A DNA stretch of 64,000 nt from Galeopsis tetrahit (lineage: Eukaryota > Streptophyta > Magnoliopsida > Lamiales > Lamiaceae). The stretch spans positions 79,477,727 through 79,541,726 of the forward strand of contig OY776119.1 of the NCBI GenBank assembly GCA_963675135.1, in the 5' to 3' direction. The notes beneath the pieces were generated by a model. The model saw nothing but the letters and a program-made list of their open reading frames with translations. It searched no databases and was not told where the DNA came from. Both the position numbers and the translations under genes were made by a program. Shown here piece after piece: positions 1 to 12,425 of the stretch; position 1 is the first letter of the stretch; each line of letters begins with the position of its first letter.

Positions 1-587
1 GACTATGTTTATCCATGCTCAATCATAACCGGGTCATCAAATATAAAATTCATTTTTCACACCTCAACCTACACATTTTACTCCATAACCCAAACTCATA
101 TTTTTTCACACTTTATCCATAACCACCACAACCACAACCAACATTAATAAATTATTTCTTTTATAATATAATAGTTGTATCTATTATTAATTTTTTATAA
201 TATTTTCACAATATTTAGAAAATATATACAATTATTTAATAGAACAAATTTAAAATATAAAAAGAATAATTAACACAATTTAGAAGAGAAAAAAATTAGG
301 AGAAGAGAAAAGGGAGTGTATGAAATTATAATCCAAAACATATCAAGATTGGTCTCTATTTATAGAGAATTTAATTTAATAAATTTTGGTATTTTTTATT
401 TTTTTAAAGTAAATAAGTGAAAATTAGAAATTATCTAAATAAAATATAACTGACGAATAAAAAATGAACACATGTTTAGATATTTTGGGAATAAAAATAC
501 CCCACAAAAAAAAATGGTCGTTCTTGGTTGTTTTTGGTCGTCGGACAAACCTGGCCATCCAAAAATATGTTACCGATAAACATAGTC
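1..587. repeat. MITE-like element with 13-bp terminal inverted repeat
   Basis: The window opens with GACTATGTTTATC and the exact reverse complement lies at 575-587, followed by TAA. The interior is AT-rich without coding potential. This fits a small non-autonomous DNA transposon, possibly Tourist-like because TAA follows, but the left flank is outside the window, so the target duplication cannot be checked. The right terminus is repeated once more at 630-642 by the adjacent 55-bp duplication. Confidence 0.4.
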
Positions 588-665
588 TAACAAATGAATT
601 CTCCCCAACACATCCAAAAATATGTTACCGATAAACATAGTCTAACAAATGAATTCTCCCCAACA
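556..665. repeat. 55-bp direct tandem duplication (2 copies)
   Basis: The 55 bases at 556-610 are repeated without visible change at 611-665. The unit contains the right end of the preceding MITE-like element, so the duplication arose after that insertion. Confidence 0.85.
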
Positions 666-2110
666 AATGAATTGCTATCATATAACCACATACACCCATG
701 GAGAAGTAGGCAAAGAGCATAGCTCTAAGATAAGATAGTACAAAAGGCATGAGATTGAAACACAACTCTAACATCAAAATTCACGGCCCTTAAGTAAAGA
801 AACTTGTTCATTTGCTACATAAAGAATGAGATATGATAATTTGTAATAAAAGTAAGAAAATTACAAAATTAAATTTGAAAAAAGCACTTCATTTATTTGT
901 TTTTATTTTTATTATTTTTTTTTAATTTTCTCCTTTATCAGTTCCGATTTCAGGGAGATCACTATCATAAACTGACCTAACTAGAAAACTTGCTTCAAGT
1001 ACCTTCTTTCTTGTATCACCATCTTTATATACTGTGGTGTTCATTTTTAAATATCAGCCGCCATCCATTGTTTCATAGTAAAAAATTATCAATCCCACTT
1101 TTGCATTGACGACACAAATAACACTTCAGGTGCAAAGAAGATAGCAATTAAATAACACTTCAGGTGCAAAGAAGATAGCAATTAAAAAGGGTCTTACACT
1201 GAAACACCAGAGCAAGAAAATAGGATCCCACTAAGATTTGTTGTTTAGAGTTGGAAATAAATTTTAGGAATTTTTTTTTTATCCCTCACCTTTATAAAAT
1301 TCATGTTTACAATATGATATAATTTTATTTTTAATGGAACATTCTATTTTTTTTTAAAGAGAACGAATTTTATGTTTCATGAAATTTAATTATGACTTGA
1401 AATATTAATTTGTTTAAATGTATGAGTGAACGAATAATTTATAAATTTTGTATTAATTAATTTTAATTTCTAACCATTAATTCGAATAATGTATAATGAT
1501 GGAAGATATAAACTTATTTTTTTGTTGTTATTTATTTAAATTCATTTTCCTATTTATAAATGTTCAAGCATGATTATCTACTAACATTTGTGGTCAAGAT
1601 TAATTGTCAGAAATTTTCTAAAATTTTCAATTCATATTAAGACTATTTTAGAATTTTCTTTTCCTTCTTTCTTTTCTATTCTAAATATGTGTTGCACTCA
1701 TGTGTAACAATTACAAACATGTAATGTGCATAGCTTGTTGGTTAGAACTTTGGTCAAAAGGTGGAAGATTAATTCCCTTCGACAACAATTAAATTAATTT
1801 TTTTTTCCTATTTTTCATGGGAAATAATAATAATTTTTTTTTTAAAATTTTGTGCCAAAATAATTTTTTTTTTTTAAATTCGAATAAACATACTTCTTTT
1901 TATTTCTTTCTTTAAATGGATTTCTTTTTATGCTCAAATAATAATTTTGTTTTGTTCCAGGCCCAAAAAATAATTTTTATTTTTTGAAAGTCTAATAAAA
2001 TTTAATCTTACAATGAACATAGGTTGTTAATTAATAGAGTAACCTCACTCCCCTTAGTTGAAGGAGTTTTCTCACAACACAAAAATTTTACTTCTATATT
2101 TACAATTAGG
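666..2110. other. AT-rich intergenic DNA with a 34-bp duplication
   Basis: No coding region or transposon end is recognisable here. A 34-bp unit is directly repeated at about 1116-1149 and 1150-1183. The remainder is poly-A/poly-T-rich sequence. Confidence 0.6.
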
Positions 2111-2197
2111 GGTGGAATTGAAAAATAAATATATTATAAAATTGAACAAAATGAAGAATTAAAAAAAATAAAAAATTAGCCATGAGATTGTTGTGTG

Positions 2198-2821
2198 TAG
2201 GGGTGGTTCGGTACGATATACCGACAATATTGAACCATACCGTTATCATACCAAAAATTTCAATATTGAAAAAATTCATACCGTTACCGTACCGAAATTT
2301 CGGTATACCGTAATCTCGGTATACCGAAATTTTCGGTATGTAAAAATTCATACCGATACCATACCGTAATTTCGGTATACCGAATTTTCGGTTCGGTATA
2401 TCGATATACCGTACCATATCGGTATACCGATTCATATCAAAAATATTGAACCATCATTTCATATCGAAATACCGTATACCAATTCATACCGAAAATATTG
2501 AAGCATTGTTTTATACCGAAATTAATTATTTAAGGTTTATTTTATTTAAGTTTTAATAATTAAAGTTATTTTAATTTAAAAATAATTTAAAATTAAGATT
2601 TCGGTATATCGATATACCGTTTCATACCGAATACCGAAATTTTTTCGGTATACCGAAATACCGCGGTATGATCATTTTCCATACCGTTACCGTACCGAAA
2701 ATTTCGGTATGATATCATACCGTACCGGAAATTTCGGTATACCGAAAATTTCGATAATTTTGATATTTTTCGGTATGAAAAGTTCGGTATACCGAAATTT
2801 CGGTATATTTACCCACCCCTA
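2198..2821. mobile_element. hAT-type MITE (624 bp) with 8-bp TSD
   Basis: The element begins TAGGGGTGG and ends with CCACCCCTA. It is flanked by the identical 8-bp direct repeat GTTGTGTG at 2190-2197 and 2822-2829, the TSD length of hAT elements. The interior consists of many inverted and direct copies of a CGGTATACCGAAATT-like motif. There is no transposase. Confidence 0.85.
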
Positions 2822-2829
2822 GTTGTGTG

Positions 2830-4306
2830 TTGTGTGTTGTGTGTTGTGGTAGCATTTGTTGATGTTGTTAGACCAACGTTTCAAATAACAACTATTGCTT
2901 CGTTAACCTGCAAATTGTAATGATGATTTTAATAGAAAAATATTTAAAGGTAAATACTTGTATGTACTCTGAGTTCAATTTTCTAAATAAGTTGAATATT
3001 ACTAGAGATGTTTAACGGGCTAACTCTAGCCCTATAGAACCAAGGGATAAACGGGCTAGAACTTAATTGATTCGTTTTTAATCGATCCATTAAATAGTTG
3101 AAATCTAACCCTAACTCTAGCGGACCTTGGGTTAAACGGGTCACTAATGGATTATAATATTTTTTTATTTTAAATAATTGAATTTTAGAATTAACAGTCA
3201 TATGTAACATATCCAACATCAAATAAAGTAGCAAAATAAATAATTAGTTAAGGATTGATAAATGAGAGAACAAAAGTATTAGACAGATTGCAGTTGTCGA
3301 TTATGACATAACGTCTTACCAAATTAGGGTATCTAAATATTTAACTAAGAGTTGATCTCTTGTGCATAGTGTGCATGTGCACACTATACTCCAAGTACAA
3401 GGTCACGACTTAGTAATTCCAATACTGTTTTGACCACTTCCTCTCTCTCTCTCATTTTCTTTTAAAAAAATAAGGTGAACTCATAAAAAAGGAGCAAATA
3501 ACTGTGACATGTCTTAAAACTCCGCTCATAGTCCATGTGTAACATTTAGAAATATTTATTTAGGTCAGGTTAAACGGACTAACCCGATTAACCCTAAAAA
3601 ATGCAGGGTTAGGGTTGATAGATTGTAGGCTCGTTTAAATTCAGGTTTTTTTTATTCAGATCAATTAGCCCGCGGATTATACGGGCTAGCCCGCCAGCCC
3701 GATTAACCATATATATATATATATATTTAGTGATATGGGTATACATTTAAATTTTGGCCCAATGAATGGCCTATGAATTTTTTTTAAAAAAAAATTATAA
3801 AACAAACAATCTCTAGATTCCTGTGGAGGGCGGCTGCCGTCGCAACAAAAGGAGTAACTCTTTGGGCCCATCATCAAGTCACAAATGAATCACAGTTGAG
3901 TTACCACTAAATCACATAGTATACTGTTTTTTAAATTTTTTGAAAAGAATTACCGAAAAAACTATGAATATTGAAAAAATTACTAAAAAAAATATAAAAA
4001 AAAAAAATCAGATTTTTTTTTTAAATGATCAAAAAAACGTAACACGTAGTAACTAATATCATACCACGTATAATTTAATTTAAAAGGTAATATTCATATC
4101 AAACTAAAATATGTCTAAATAATTTTTAAAAAATACGGAGTAGAAGTTTAGATGTAAAATTAATTAAATGAGGTAAAATGAAATAAAATTTGAGAGGTCC
4201 TGATGAAGAAGTTATTAATCGAGGTAAATTGAAGTGCAATTTTGAGGGGTCTAGATAAAAAATAATAATGAATGAGGTAAAATATTGTAAGAAGAAATGA
4301 ATTTGA
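2830..4306. repeat. hAT-like MITE remnants and AT-rich filler
   Basis: Segments around 3005-3140 and 3560-3708 carry opposed repeats of a TTAACGGGCTAAC-like motif, as in hAT MITEs built from internal palindromes. They look like the two ends of one element separated by an unrelated insert at about 3240-3540. No clean termini or TSD can be assigned. A TA microsatellite lies at 3709-3726. No gene is seen. Confidence 0.35.
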
Positions 4307-4390
4307 CACAACAATCATGGCTAATTTTTTATTTTTTTTTAATTCTTCATTTTGTTCAATTTTATAATATATTTATTTTTCAATTCCACC

Positions 4391-5701
4391 AATTCCAAAC
4401 TCAGTTTTTATCCAACTCTTAGCTTTTAAAATGAATTAATCTCTCCACATCCTTATCTTTTATCAACTCCGCCTCAAGCTGTTTTTCTTTAATCTTGATA
4501 TAATTTATTTCAATCTTCAAGTTTATTAAGTTTTTTTAAAATAGATCTTGAGCACGTTTCAGAATTGAACCACCTAAAAAATTCACAATTACCATACGTC
4601 TATGAACAACAAAAACACTAATCATATATTAATCAATAGAAAATCACAAGTTCGAAATGAAAAAAAAAAAACATGTCTTACAATGAAATTTGGGCATGAC
4701 CAAAATTTTCATCCTGAATTTTTAGTAGTTCAAGAAATTCTTTAATTATAATTCAATACCACAATTCCAGAACACACATTTTCAAATTGTAAAGTAGAAT
4801 TTGTGGACTCTATTAAGTGTTTTGAACTCGAATGCATCTCTAGTCGAATGTCCAACTCGAAAATGAGCTCAAATACTTATAAACAACTAGATATATTTGT
4901 GCTTGGAAATTCAAAGCTTTCGTTGGTCAATGACAAGTTGACTAACGATATGACCAGTTTTAATAGAAAAAGATGAGTGTCCAATTTTAATAGTGATTAA
5001 ACGTGGGTGATAAAATTCAAAAAGTGATAAATTTGAATGATTAAAAATTATATTTTTCGTGATGCAAATTATAATGAATTTGAAATTCACTTAAGGGTCT
5101 TAATATTTTTTGAGACAAAATTTCTATTTTTCATTACGCATTGATAGTTTTTTTAATTTTTCAGTCATAAATCTATAGAAAAAATCTTTTAGACCCTAAA
5201 TTAACAATATTTATTTTTAGTTAAACGAAGAGTTCGTAAGACCCTAAATTAGTACTCTACTTATTTTTAGTTAAACGAAGAGTTGGTTGCTTGGTGAATG
5301 GTGAGATTCTTTTAATCTCAATTGTAGTAATATAAAAAATGATTATCCCGATAAGTTTTTGATTAAATATTGCAAGACCTGAATTCTTTAGTGAAGTTTT
5401 TGAGTGATTGACACTGGTTTTTACTCATCACACTGAAGAGAATTGATTGTGTTTCTTCATTGCATATATATAGTTTAAATAAATTTTCCATACAAATGAA
5501 GAGATGAAGCTATGGCTATATACAACACTTAAATGACAGCCATCATATATATACCATCATTTCTGTGATCTATAAATAAAAACAAACATGGGAAATGCCA
5601 CCTTGCTTTATAGATCTTCTTCAGACCGAATTTTCGCCGAAATATGCTTTCCGATCATCGTCAGCAAACATGCTTAGTTTATATACCTATCGATCTGTCT
5701 G
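4391..5701. other. Intergenic DNA downstream of NCRK
   Basis: The sequence is AT-rich and has no recognisable coding segment. A roughly 50-bp direct duplication starting with GACCCTAAATTA lies at about 5192-5290. The part closest to 5701 should hold the 3' untranslated region of the minus-strand NCRK gene. Confidence 0.5.
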
Positions 5702-8445
5702 CTATGTAATGTTGACTATATGTGAATCAACCGTTGGGAGACAGAAGGATTCCAACCGTGGCTCTGTTAAATCCACTACTTCCTCGTCTTCTAAGCCCCA
5801 TTTTCGTGTTTTTGAGCTAAGGAGCTCTGCAGATGACTCATCTGATTCTTTCGTCATCTTTGTCGTGCAGAAATTACTGTCGGAACTTGTTGAAGAAGAA
5901 CAACGAGCAGGCATTTCGCATGCAATTTGCTTGATTTCTTCGGTTGAAGAGGTCTCGTAAAGTTCTGTCTCCAAATTTCCACTTTTGGTGCAACCAAAGG
6001 ATGAATACTGCATGAGAGACGAGTGATTTCGTATGAGATTTTAGCACCTATAAACATAGAAGTCATAAAAATGTCATTTTATAGTAGACTACCTGGAATG
6101 GACGTATTGGCAAGTCTTTTCTTTTGGATTTATCAGGGGTAAGAGTGGAAAGTATTTGGACAACCTCGGTCATGGATGGTCGCGAATCGGGATCCAACAA
6201 CAGGCATTCTTTTGCTAAGTAGGCCATCACCTGCATCTCTTCCTCTTGGAAATTACCTTTCAGACGTGGGTCTGGCAACTCCAAAATTACTCGTTTACTG
6301 TCATGCAGACGAGGCGATGCCTGTAATGATGAGGATTAAAACTAGTATCTTATCCATCTGATAAAAGTATGACTGATGGGAGCTAATTTCAAATGCGTAC
6401 CCATATTACGAGACTTTCCGCCACTTTATTGGACGACTTGAGGATAGGCTTTCTACCAGTGATTAGTTCAAGAAGAACTACACCAAAACTGAAAACATCG
6501 GACTTCAAAGAAGCTCGTCCCACAATCGCGTACTCTGGCGCAAAGTAACCAAAAGTCCCTTGCATCCTATCTGGAGAACTCGAACCGCTCAGCATCCCGT
6601 CATTTTGTAGGTGTTTAGCCATGCCCAGATCAGTAATCTGCAACTCAAGTGCATTTTTAAATGGTACTATTAGTTATTTTACTAAAAGTTACTCCTATTA
6701 GTTGGTCAATATTAGTTGTTTTCACTGAAAAGTATTAGTTATGTACAGTTCCACCATGCAGTTGGTGTACAAGAGTGAAGATTTTTCCTTACCTTGGCTC
6801 TCCACTTTTCATCTAGAAGAACGTTGGTAGATTTGACATCTCGGTGCAATATTCTAGGGGCAGCGGCTTCATGGAGATACTCCAAGCCACGTGCAGCTCC
6901 AAGAGCTATGGAAACTCGAGTATTCCATTCCAAACAATGGCCTTTATCCCCATCCAAACACTCCCTTAGATTACCATTTGGGATATATTCAAACACCAGT
7001 AGCCTCTCAGCGTTCTTTTTTTGGAGTTCCGAGCAGTACCCAAGCAAAGGAACCACGTGACAGTGGTGAAGCCTTGATATCAGTTCTATCTGAATACACA
7101 AAAAGGTGTTAAAGATGTAATATCAATCAAGAAAACAACAGTTTTGGCTTAGTTTTAGTACCTCAGTCAAGAAAACATGTTCTGCTTCTGGGCCGCTTTT
7201 GGTTTTCATTCTCTTGACTGCAACGGTTCTTCCGTCTCTGAGATGACCACAATACACTTGGCTGCTGCCTCCAACTCCGATCAAATTATCATTACAAAAT
7301 CGGTTTGTTGCACTTTCCAGTTCAGAATACGAAAACTGTATTATTGTTCCAGGTAGTGCTCCTGTTGTCCTTCCGAATAGAAAAGACGTCTTCGGAAAGC
7401 ATCCTTTAGACAAGAAACGAAAATCAAAGTTATCCAGAATAATTTTGTATTCAAAAAAAAAAAAAAACAGACTGAAAACAAGGATGGTTACCTATAAAAG
7501 GTTTGACAGGGGTATGATAGTATCCTCCTTTGTACAGTTGAAATGAAGAAGTCCCATGGCTCATCAAATTTGTAGCACTATTATCACTTGTTAGTCTATC
7601 TGATGGGGGTGAAGCCCACTTCAGAGGATAATTATCCTTTCGATAGACGTACCACAATGCTGAAGCAACGAATGCAAGAGCCGTGAGGACTATACAGAGT
7701 AAGAAAACTATCATGATAGCTTTGCCCGGTACCCATTTCTTCTTTGAAGGCTCTAGCTCGGATAATGTTCCTATAAGGAGCAAACGATTATTAAAAGTTG
7801 CCGTAAAGTTAAGATTGACATCCCTTCATTCAGAAGACGAATATGGTGAGTTTATACTCATAATATTTATTAAGATTGGAAAAATTACCGGCGTGACAAT
7901 TGCATGCTGCGAAACAGGTGCTGCCATTTTGTTGATCTAGTAATCTAGGCAACCCATGAGTACCGCAAATGCACGTCCATCTATTGTCACTCGATCCTCC
8001 TGAAGCTGTACATGAAGGAATTATCAGAAGGAAATAAATAACAACATATTATTACATTAAAAGAAGATGTTAAACTAACCAGGGTTGCAATCGCAGGAAG
8101 AAGAACAGTTTGCTGGAACAAAGTTGAAGGTCTGTTGAGGTGCAACAGAACAGGTGCACGTCCACTTGCTTGTGTCAGAATTCGTCGAAGGTCCATCTGA
8201 AAGACGTTAAAAGACCATACTTAATTTGCTGTTATATGACACATTCACATTGCCAATGATGCATTATAGCTTCTATATAATACTACCACGTTTGCATTCA
8301 TGAAGTCCAGCACATGCGGCATGCGTGCATAGAAATACATGTAGATAAAAGGTTGAAGGATATTGTGTTACTGACCGCAAAGAATGTGTTCGAGCCAGAT
8401 GATGTTAAGGAGGCAAAAAATTGCAATTTCCACCTGCCGCCTCAT
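5702..8445 (-). CDS. NCRK: NCRK-type receptor-like serine/threonine kinase
   Basis: Nine coding exons join in frame with GT-AG borders: 8445-8376, 8196-8080, 8005-7889, 7770-7492, 7403-7162, 7089-6793, 6637-6401, 6320-6093, 6007-5702. They give 630 codons; Arabidopsis NCRK is about 565. Visible parts are an N-terminal hydrophobic signal (1-24), two cysteine-rich repeats with W-T-C-x-C and C-x3-C-x-C (about 24-102), one membrane span (about 119-144) and a kinase domain (about 218-490). Catalytic features include VAVK (Lys258), HRDVKSTN (357-364), DLG replacing DFG (Asp377), GTFGYFAPEY and a SDVFSFGVVLLEL segment. The C-terminus is Ser/Glu-rich. The DLG and cysteine-rich ectodomain match NCRK, described as a plasma-membrane/endosomal kinase that interacts with ROP GTPases. 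The last-exon acceptor was chosen because an acceptor further upstream meets an in-frame stop only in the coding frame. Ligand and substrates are unknown. Confidence 0.92.
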
Positions 8446-10625
8446 TCGTTTCAAACGATGAACAAAACTGAAAATCAAAACAAATAACTAAAAATCAATG
8501 TTTACTTACTTCAGAATGAAGAATGTCAGTTAACTGCATTGCAACTAAAGAAAATAATTACGTAGATAACTTAAAAGTCGGAAAAAAGTGAGTCATATAG
8601 TGAGTGCAGAAGGGAGGGAATGACTCAAATTTCTATAATGGGACCTTGACTTGAGAATTTGCGAATAAAACTTAGTCCAAAGATTACTTGCTTACTTGCA
8701 TTTGGTGCACTTTCAACGACAGCTTTGAATCGTACTTGAAAATTTGATCAATTTTTTCTGAAGAATAACTCTAAAATTAACAAATAAAATGCTTAGGGAA
8801 TCCCAAGATTAAGAGAGAGCATAACTATTTTGTGTATCAAGTTATCCTTTTTGGCAAACTAAAAAATCTATGCAACACAAGAACGAATGCATTGATGATG
8901 TAATGATTCCGACAGAATAACCAAATCACAACGACACTAAATATTTAGCATGAAATAGATATGACTTTTTTTTTTTTTTTAATTCAAAGTTGGCCAACAA
9001 ATCTCTCTAACTTCTTATGTCCACACTTTCAAGAATTATTCAGTCTATATAAAATTGAATTAATACAAGACCAAATTTCTCTTATGCACTATTTATCTTC
9101 TGCATAGATTGAGCAAGCTTTTCAAATCACAGATGCAATACTACTAACAGAAATGGACATATAACAATTGCAATAATATGTGTATACAATGTATGCTGTG
9201 TGCCGTGTGCGTGTGTGAATTGAAATCCTGCACCTTTAAGAAAATGAAATGCACCTAATAAGCTTATTATAGTTTTGACAGATTAAATGTCAATCTTGCC
9301 AATAAAGATTCATCCACTCATTAAGTAAATGGAATATGCTCATCTAAGGACTAACATGATAATGTAATTTACGAATAAGTATACACTATAATCCCAAAAT
9401 TGCTCAACATATTTAGTCACATTATCCAACATAATGCTTGAAAGGAAGTTGAAGCAAAAGAGGGGATTCTTACCAATTGATGTTTCAGACTTGAAGCATG
9501 ATAAAACCAGGCTGAAAAACATTATAGTCAGAAAGACATCTCAACAAACGATTAAAATTAAGGTAAGAAGTTAAATGCACAACAGTCATGAGACAGCAAA
9601 ATATATATGAAAAAGACTAGTGGGTTTCTAAAAAAATTCATCAAGAATCCAAAATAGATATTATATAAGAATAAAACGTGGCCCATCAACCAAACTCTGT
9701 GAAAGCAACCATTTCTCAAACTGATAAAGACCCCTCAGCAATCAAATAGTATAGAATTGAAACTAATTGCACTGTATTAACACCAGAATACACAATTATA
9801 GTTTTTTTCTAACAGAAGAATACACAATTATAGTAATGATAATAAATATTTGGATTCTATATAAAGTAATAACACCCTCACACGTCGGTGGTGTGATAAA
9901 AGGCAGAGAATTTGAATTTTATGAATGGGCCAACCAAGTACTTATTTCCCAACGGTTAGAAGAGACTTTGCTTCCAAGACATATTACAATCTGCTCCATT
10001 TTTAAGGTGTTTTTTTTTTTTTAAATAATGAATATGATGTATTAGAAATAGACGTGCATAATTTTCTAATGAATTAGCCCCACTCCCTTGACAATTTTTT
10101 GTCGGTAATATTAAAAAAACGTTCTCTTATTTTGGTCTTGTGTATTCTATTCAAGATAATTGAGATTTCAAGAATAGAAGAGCAGCCCAAAACCCAAAAG
10201 ATCAAGAATTAAGGTCACTTTTTCTTTTTGTACCCAAATATACATACAATCTGTTTCAATTTTCAAGACTAGCATTATTTTCTTGTAAATATTGTTACAA
10301 TTGCACATTAAAATAACCAACATCCAGTAGAATGTATCATTCTAAAAAAAAAACCCACATTCTCCATTCTACATAACAAACTGCAAGTTAAAAAAAATGA
10401 TACCAAGATTTTCTTTTATATGCAGAGCTTTTAGAAAACATTGCCAAGATTTAATCTTTCATAAATTTCTAATTTTTTTCATCATTTCTGAGCTATAAAC
10501 ATACCTGGGCAGGGGGACAAAAAGTTGACCAAGAAATTGGAGCTCCAATTTCATAAACAAGTGTAGGCCCTCTGATGCAAAACAGAGCTTCTTTCACTAT
10601 ATACACATTCAGCTATATGTATAAC
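8446..10625 (-). other. NCRK: NCRK 5' leader with two introns
   Basis: Three segments upstream of the NCRK start have strong splice signals on the minus strand. They are a first exon ending at 10505 (donor CAG/GTATGT), a 38-nt exon at 9511-9474 (acceptor TTTTTCAG, donor TTG/GTAAGA), and the extension of coding exon 1 to 8467 (acceptor GATTTTCAG). The transcription start is put at about 10620 from a TATA motif. The introns are about 1 kb each. This is inferred from sequence only. An unspliced or shorter leader remains possible. Confidence 0.5.
8451..10554 (-). CDS. Putative spliced upstream ORF in the NCRK leader
   Basis: If the leader exons are joined as inferred (10554-10505, 9511-9474, 8467-8451), they contain an ATG-initiated ORF of 34 codons. 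It begins MKLELQFLG, crosses both leader introns in frame and stops with TGA at 8453-8451, 5 nt before the NCRK start codon at 8445. Its close spacing would make it a candidate regulator of NCRK translation by reinitiation control. The ORF is seen only after splicing by eye. Its translation and conservation are unknown, and a second, four-codon uORF in another frame sits in the 38-nt exon. Confidence 0.35.
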
Positions 10626-10639
10626 GTATCTCTGTGCTT

Positions 10640-10915
10640 GCATGTGCCTATATATATTCTAGAGAGAGAGGCACAGATGTCTATGAAGAAAGAGGGCTGT
10701 TGCCACGTGGAGTTTCAGGTTTCTCGAAAAATTCAAAGTGTGGGGAAAGTGTTGGGTGGTCCGAGAGCAATACACCGCTAGCTCCTCTTAAAGTCGTGAA
10801 TTGAAATTTGAATTGTGGTTAGCGGGTGAAAGTAACGCTTTTACTCAAATATAATCTGACGGTCATTATCTTTTATATGCTTTATTAAACCTGAGCAGAT
10901 TTATACACGTGTCGC
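10640..10915 (-). promoter_or_regulatory. Probable NCRK promoter with TATA and G-box motifs
   Basis: On the minus strand a TATATATA motif lies at about 10656-10649, about 30 nt upstream of the proposed start. A palindromic CACGTG G-box is at 10704-10709, and an ACACGTGT element is at 10905-10912. Such motifs are bound by bZIP and bHLH factors and are common in ABA- and light-responsive plant promoters. Regulation by those signals is inference. Confidence 0.45.
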
Positions 10916-11213
10916 TGTTTCATTTGCTGGGGATTCTCTGCTGTCAAAAAAGTGGTCCACGGTGGTCCCCACTCACTGGCTGCATTTATTCGCGCGTCGA
11001 TCAAAGCCTTTCATTATCTCGTGTGTTAATTCATGGCTACAGATCCAGATTTAAAATAAGTCGATATTTATATAAAATTAATGAGAATAATTCAATTGCA
11101 AACTACAGTGTATTTATAAAAATAAAATAAAAAAATTACAAGTTGAAAGCGGATCAAATGTATTTTCTTATAGAAATTGGGTAAATGCAACCAGATTTTT
11201 TCATAGTCTGTAT

Positions 11214-11481
11214 TACTCCTCCGTCCCACGAAAATAGCTCCATTTGACTTTATACACAAATTAAGAAAAATTAATAAATGTAGTCAAATTTAACTAATGT
11301 GTCAATTTTACCCTTGAAATCACAAGCTCCACAATCTGTTAAGCGTTAATTACTCTTATTAATTAGGGATAAATTGATAATAAAACATTTAATACTAAAG
11401 TAAAAAATGAAATGCAGCTATAATTTGAGACATCCAAAAAAGGAATATGTAGCTATCTTTGTGGAACGGATGAATGAAGTA
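11214..11481. mobile_element. Stowaway/mariner-type MITE
   Basis: The element starts TACTCCTCCGTCCCACG and ends with a degenerate inverted copy (GTGGAACGGATGAATGAAGTA). TA occurs at both borders, as in Tc1/mariner MITEs. It is about 268 bp, non-coding and somewhat decayed. Confidence 0.65.
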
Positions 11482-12425
11482 TAATATATAAAAAATATAA
11501 GTTATTTTGTGTTGCTTTTTACAATAATACACATTTGTTCTTATAATAATATTATATTTGTCCTAAGCACATTTCCACATGATTATCCCAAATTATCAAA
11601 TCGTTAAACACGGTCTACAAAGCCAGGGAACCATTCTATTACAAATGAGAAGCTGGTCATTCTTTGTTATTTTATTGCAAAGTAGGTAGTCCATGACAAA
11701 AGATGAAAATATAGCCTTATTCCTCTCTTTCTTTAATTCCATTTTTATTTTCATTATTGAATATTTCATAGAATGCTTCTATATCTTTGTAGAATTTAAG
11801 TTTCTTTTAGGTTAGGGGTTGTGATGATTTGATGAGGATAAAGATGAAAAAATATGGATGGAATAATCCGTTAATAAGAATTGTGTTTGAATAAAAATCG
11901 AGAAGTATGGATGGATGAAGAACTTTATATCAAATTAAGAGTGATGTTGTATTATTTTACTGTATTAATGTTAGTTGGGATCTTCTACATGTAGTCAGAG
12001 TGTCGTATGGTGTCGTATGACTACCGTAGTCAATTAAATCTGAACAATTAAAAATTAAATCTGAAGGCTTAAATCTGATAACCTGTTACTTTTTGTACTT
12101 TGTGTTGAAAATATTCAACGTATGTGTCGTATGGTGTCATACATTTTTATATTTAATTTAATTAATTAAAATATATAATTATAAAATTATGTTTATTTTT
12201 TTGTAATAATAAAAAAATATATATATTTAATGGTGTATTCCATTATTTAAGGAAGAGTTTTAAATATGGAAATTTTAATTTTTCTTATAAGAATATATGA
12301 TGTAACAATAAAATATCACCAAACATTTACCATAAATAATTTATATTTATAATTATTTGAAAAATAAATGTAATTTTGAAAATTTGATTGTGCACGAATC
12401 TAGTTCATAGTTCTGTAATTTATAT
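11482..12425. other. AT-rich intergenic DNA
   Basis: No gene, RNA or element end is recognised. The stretch contains short repeats of GTGTCGTATGGTGTC near 12000 and 12125 and long AT tracts. Confidence 0.5.

Larger units (their letters stand above)
2111..4390. repeat. Inverted repeat pair (about 86 bp arms, 2.1 kb apart)
   Basis: Bases 2111-2197 and 4307-4390 are nearly perfect inverted copies. They differ by a small GA-type insertion and one A in a homopolymer. Both arms share the outer end GGTGGAATTG. They enclose a hAT MITE and hAT-like remnants. They could be terminal repeats of a 2.3-kb fold-back element or an inverted duplication. No matching target-site duplication is visible outside the arms. 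Confidence 0.7.

Noticed and set aside
2106..2435. 109-codon minus-strand ORF
   Set aside because: It reads through CGGTATACC repeats of a hAT MITE; the protein is a repeat artefact.
5595..5960. 121-codon plus-strand ORF opposite the last NCRK exon
   Set aside because: It is antisense to coding sequence that continues the NCRK frame; no independent support.
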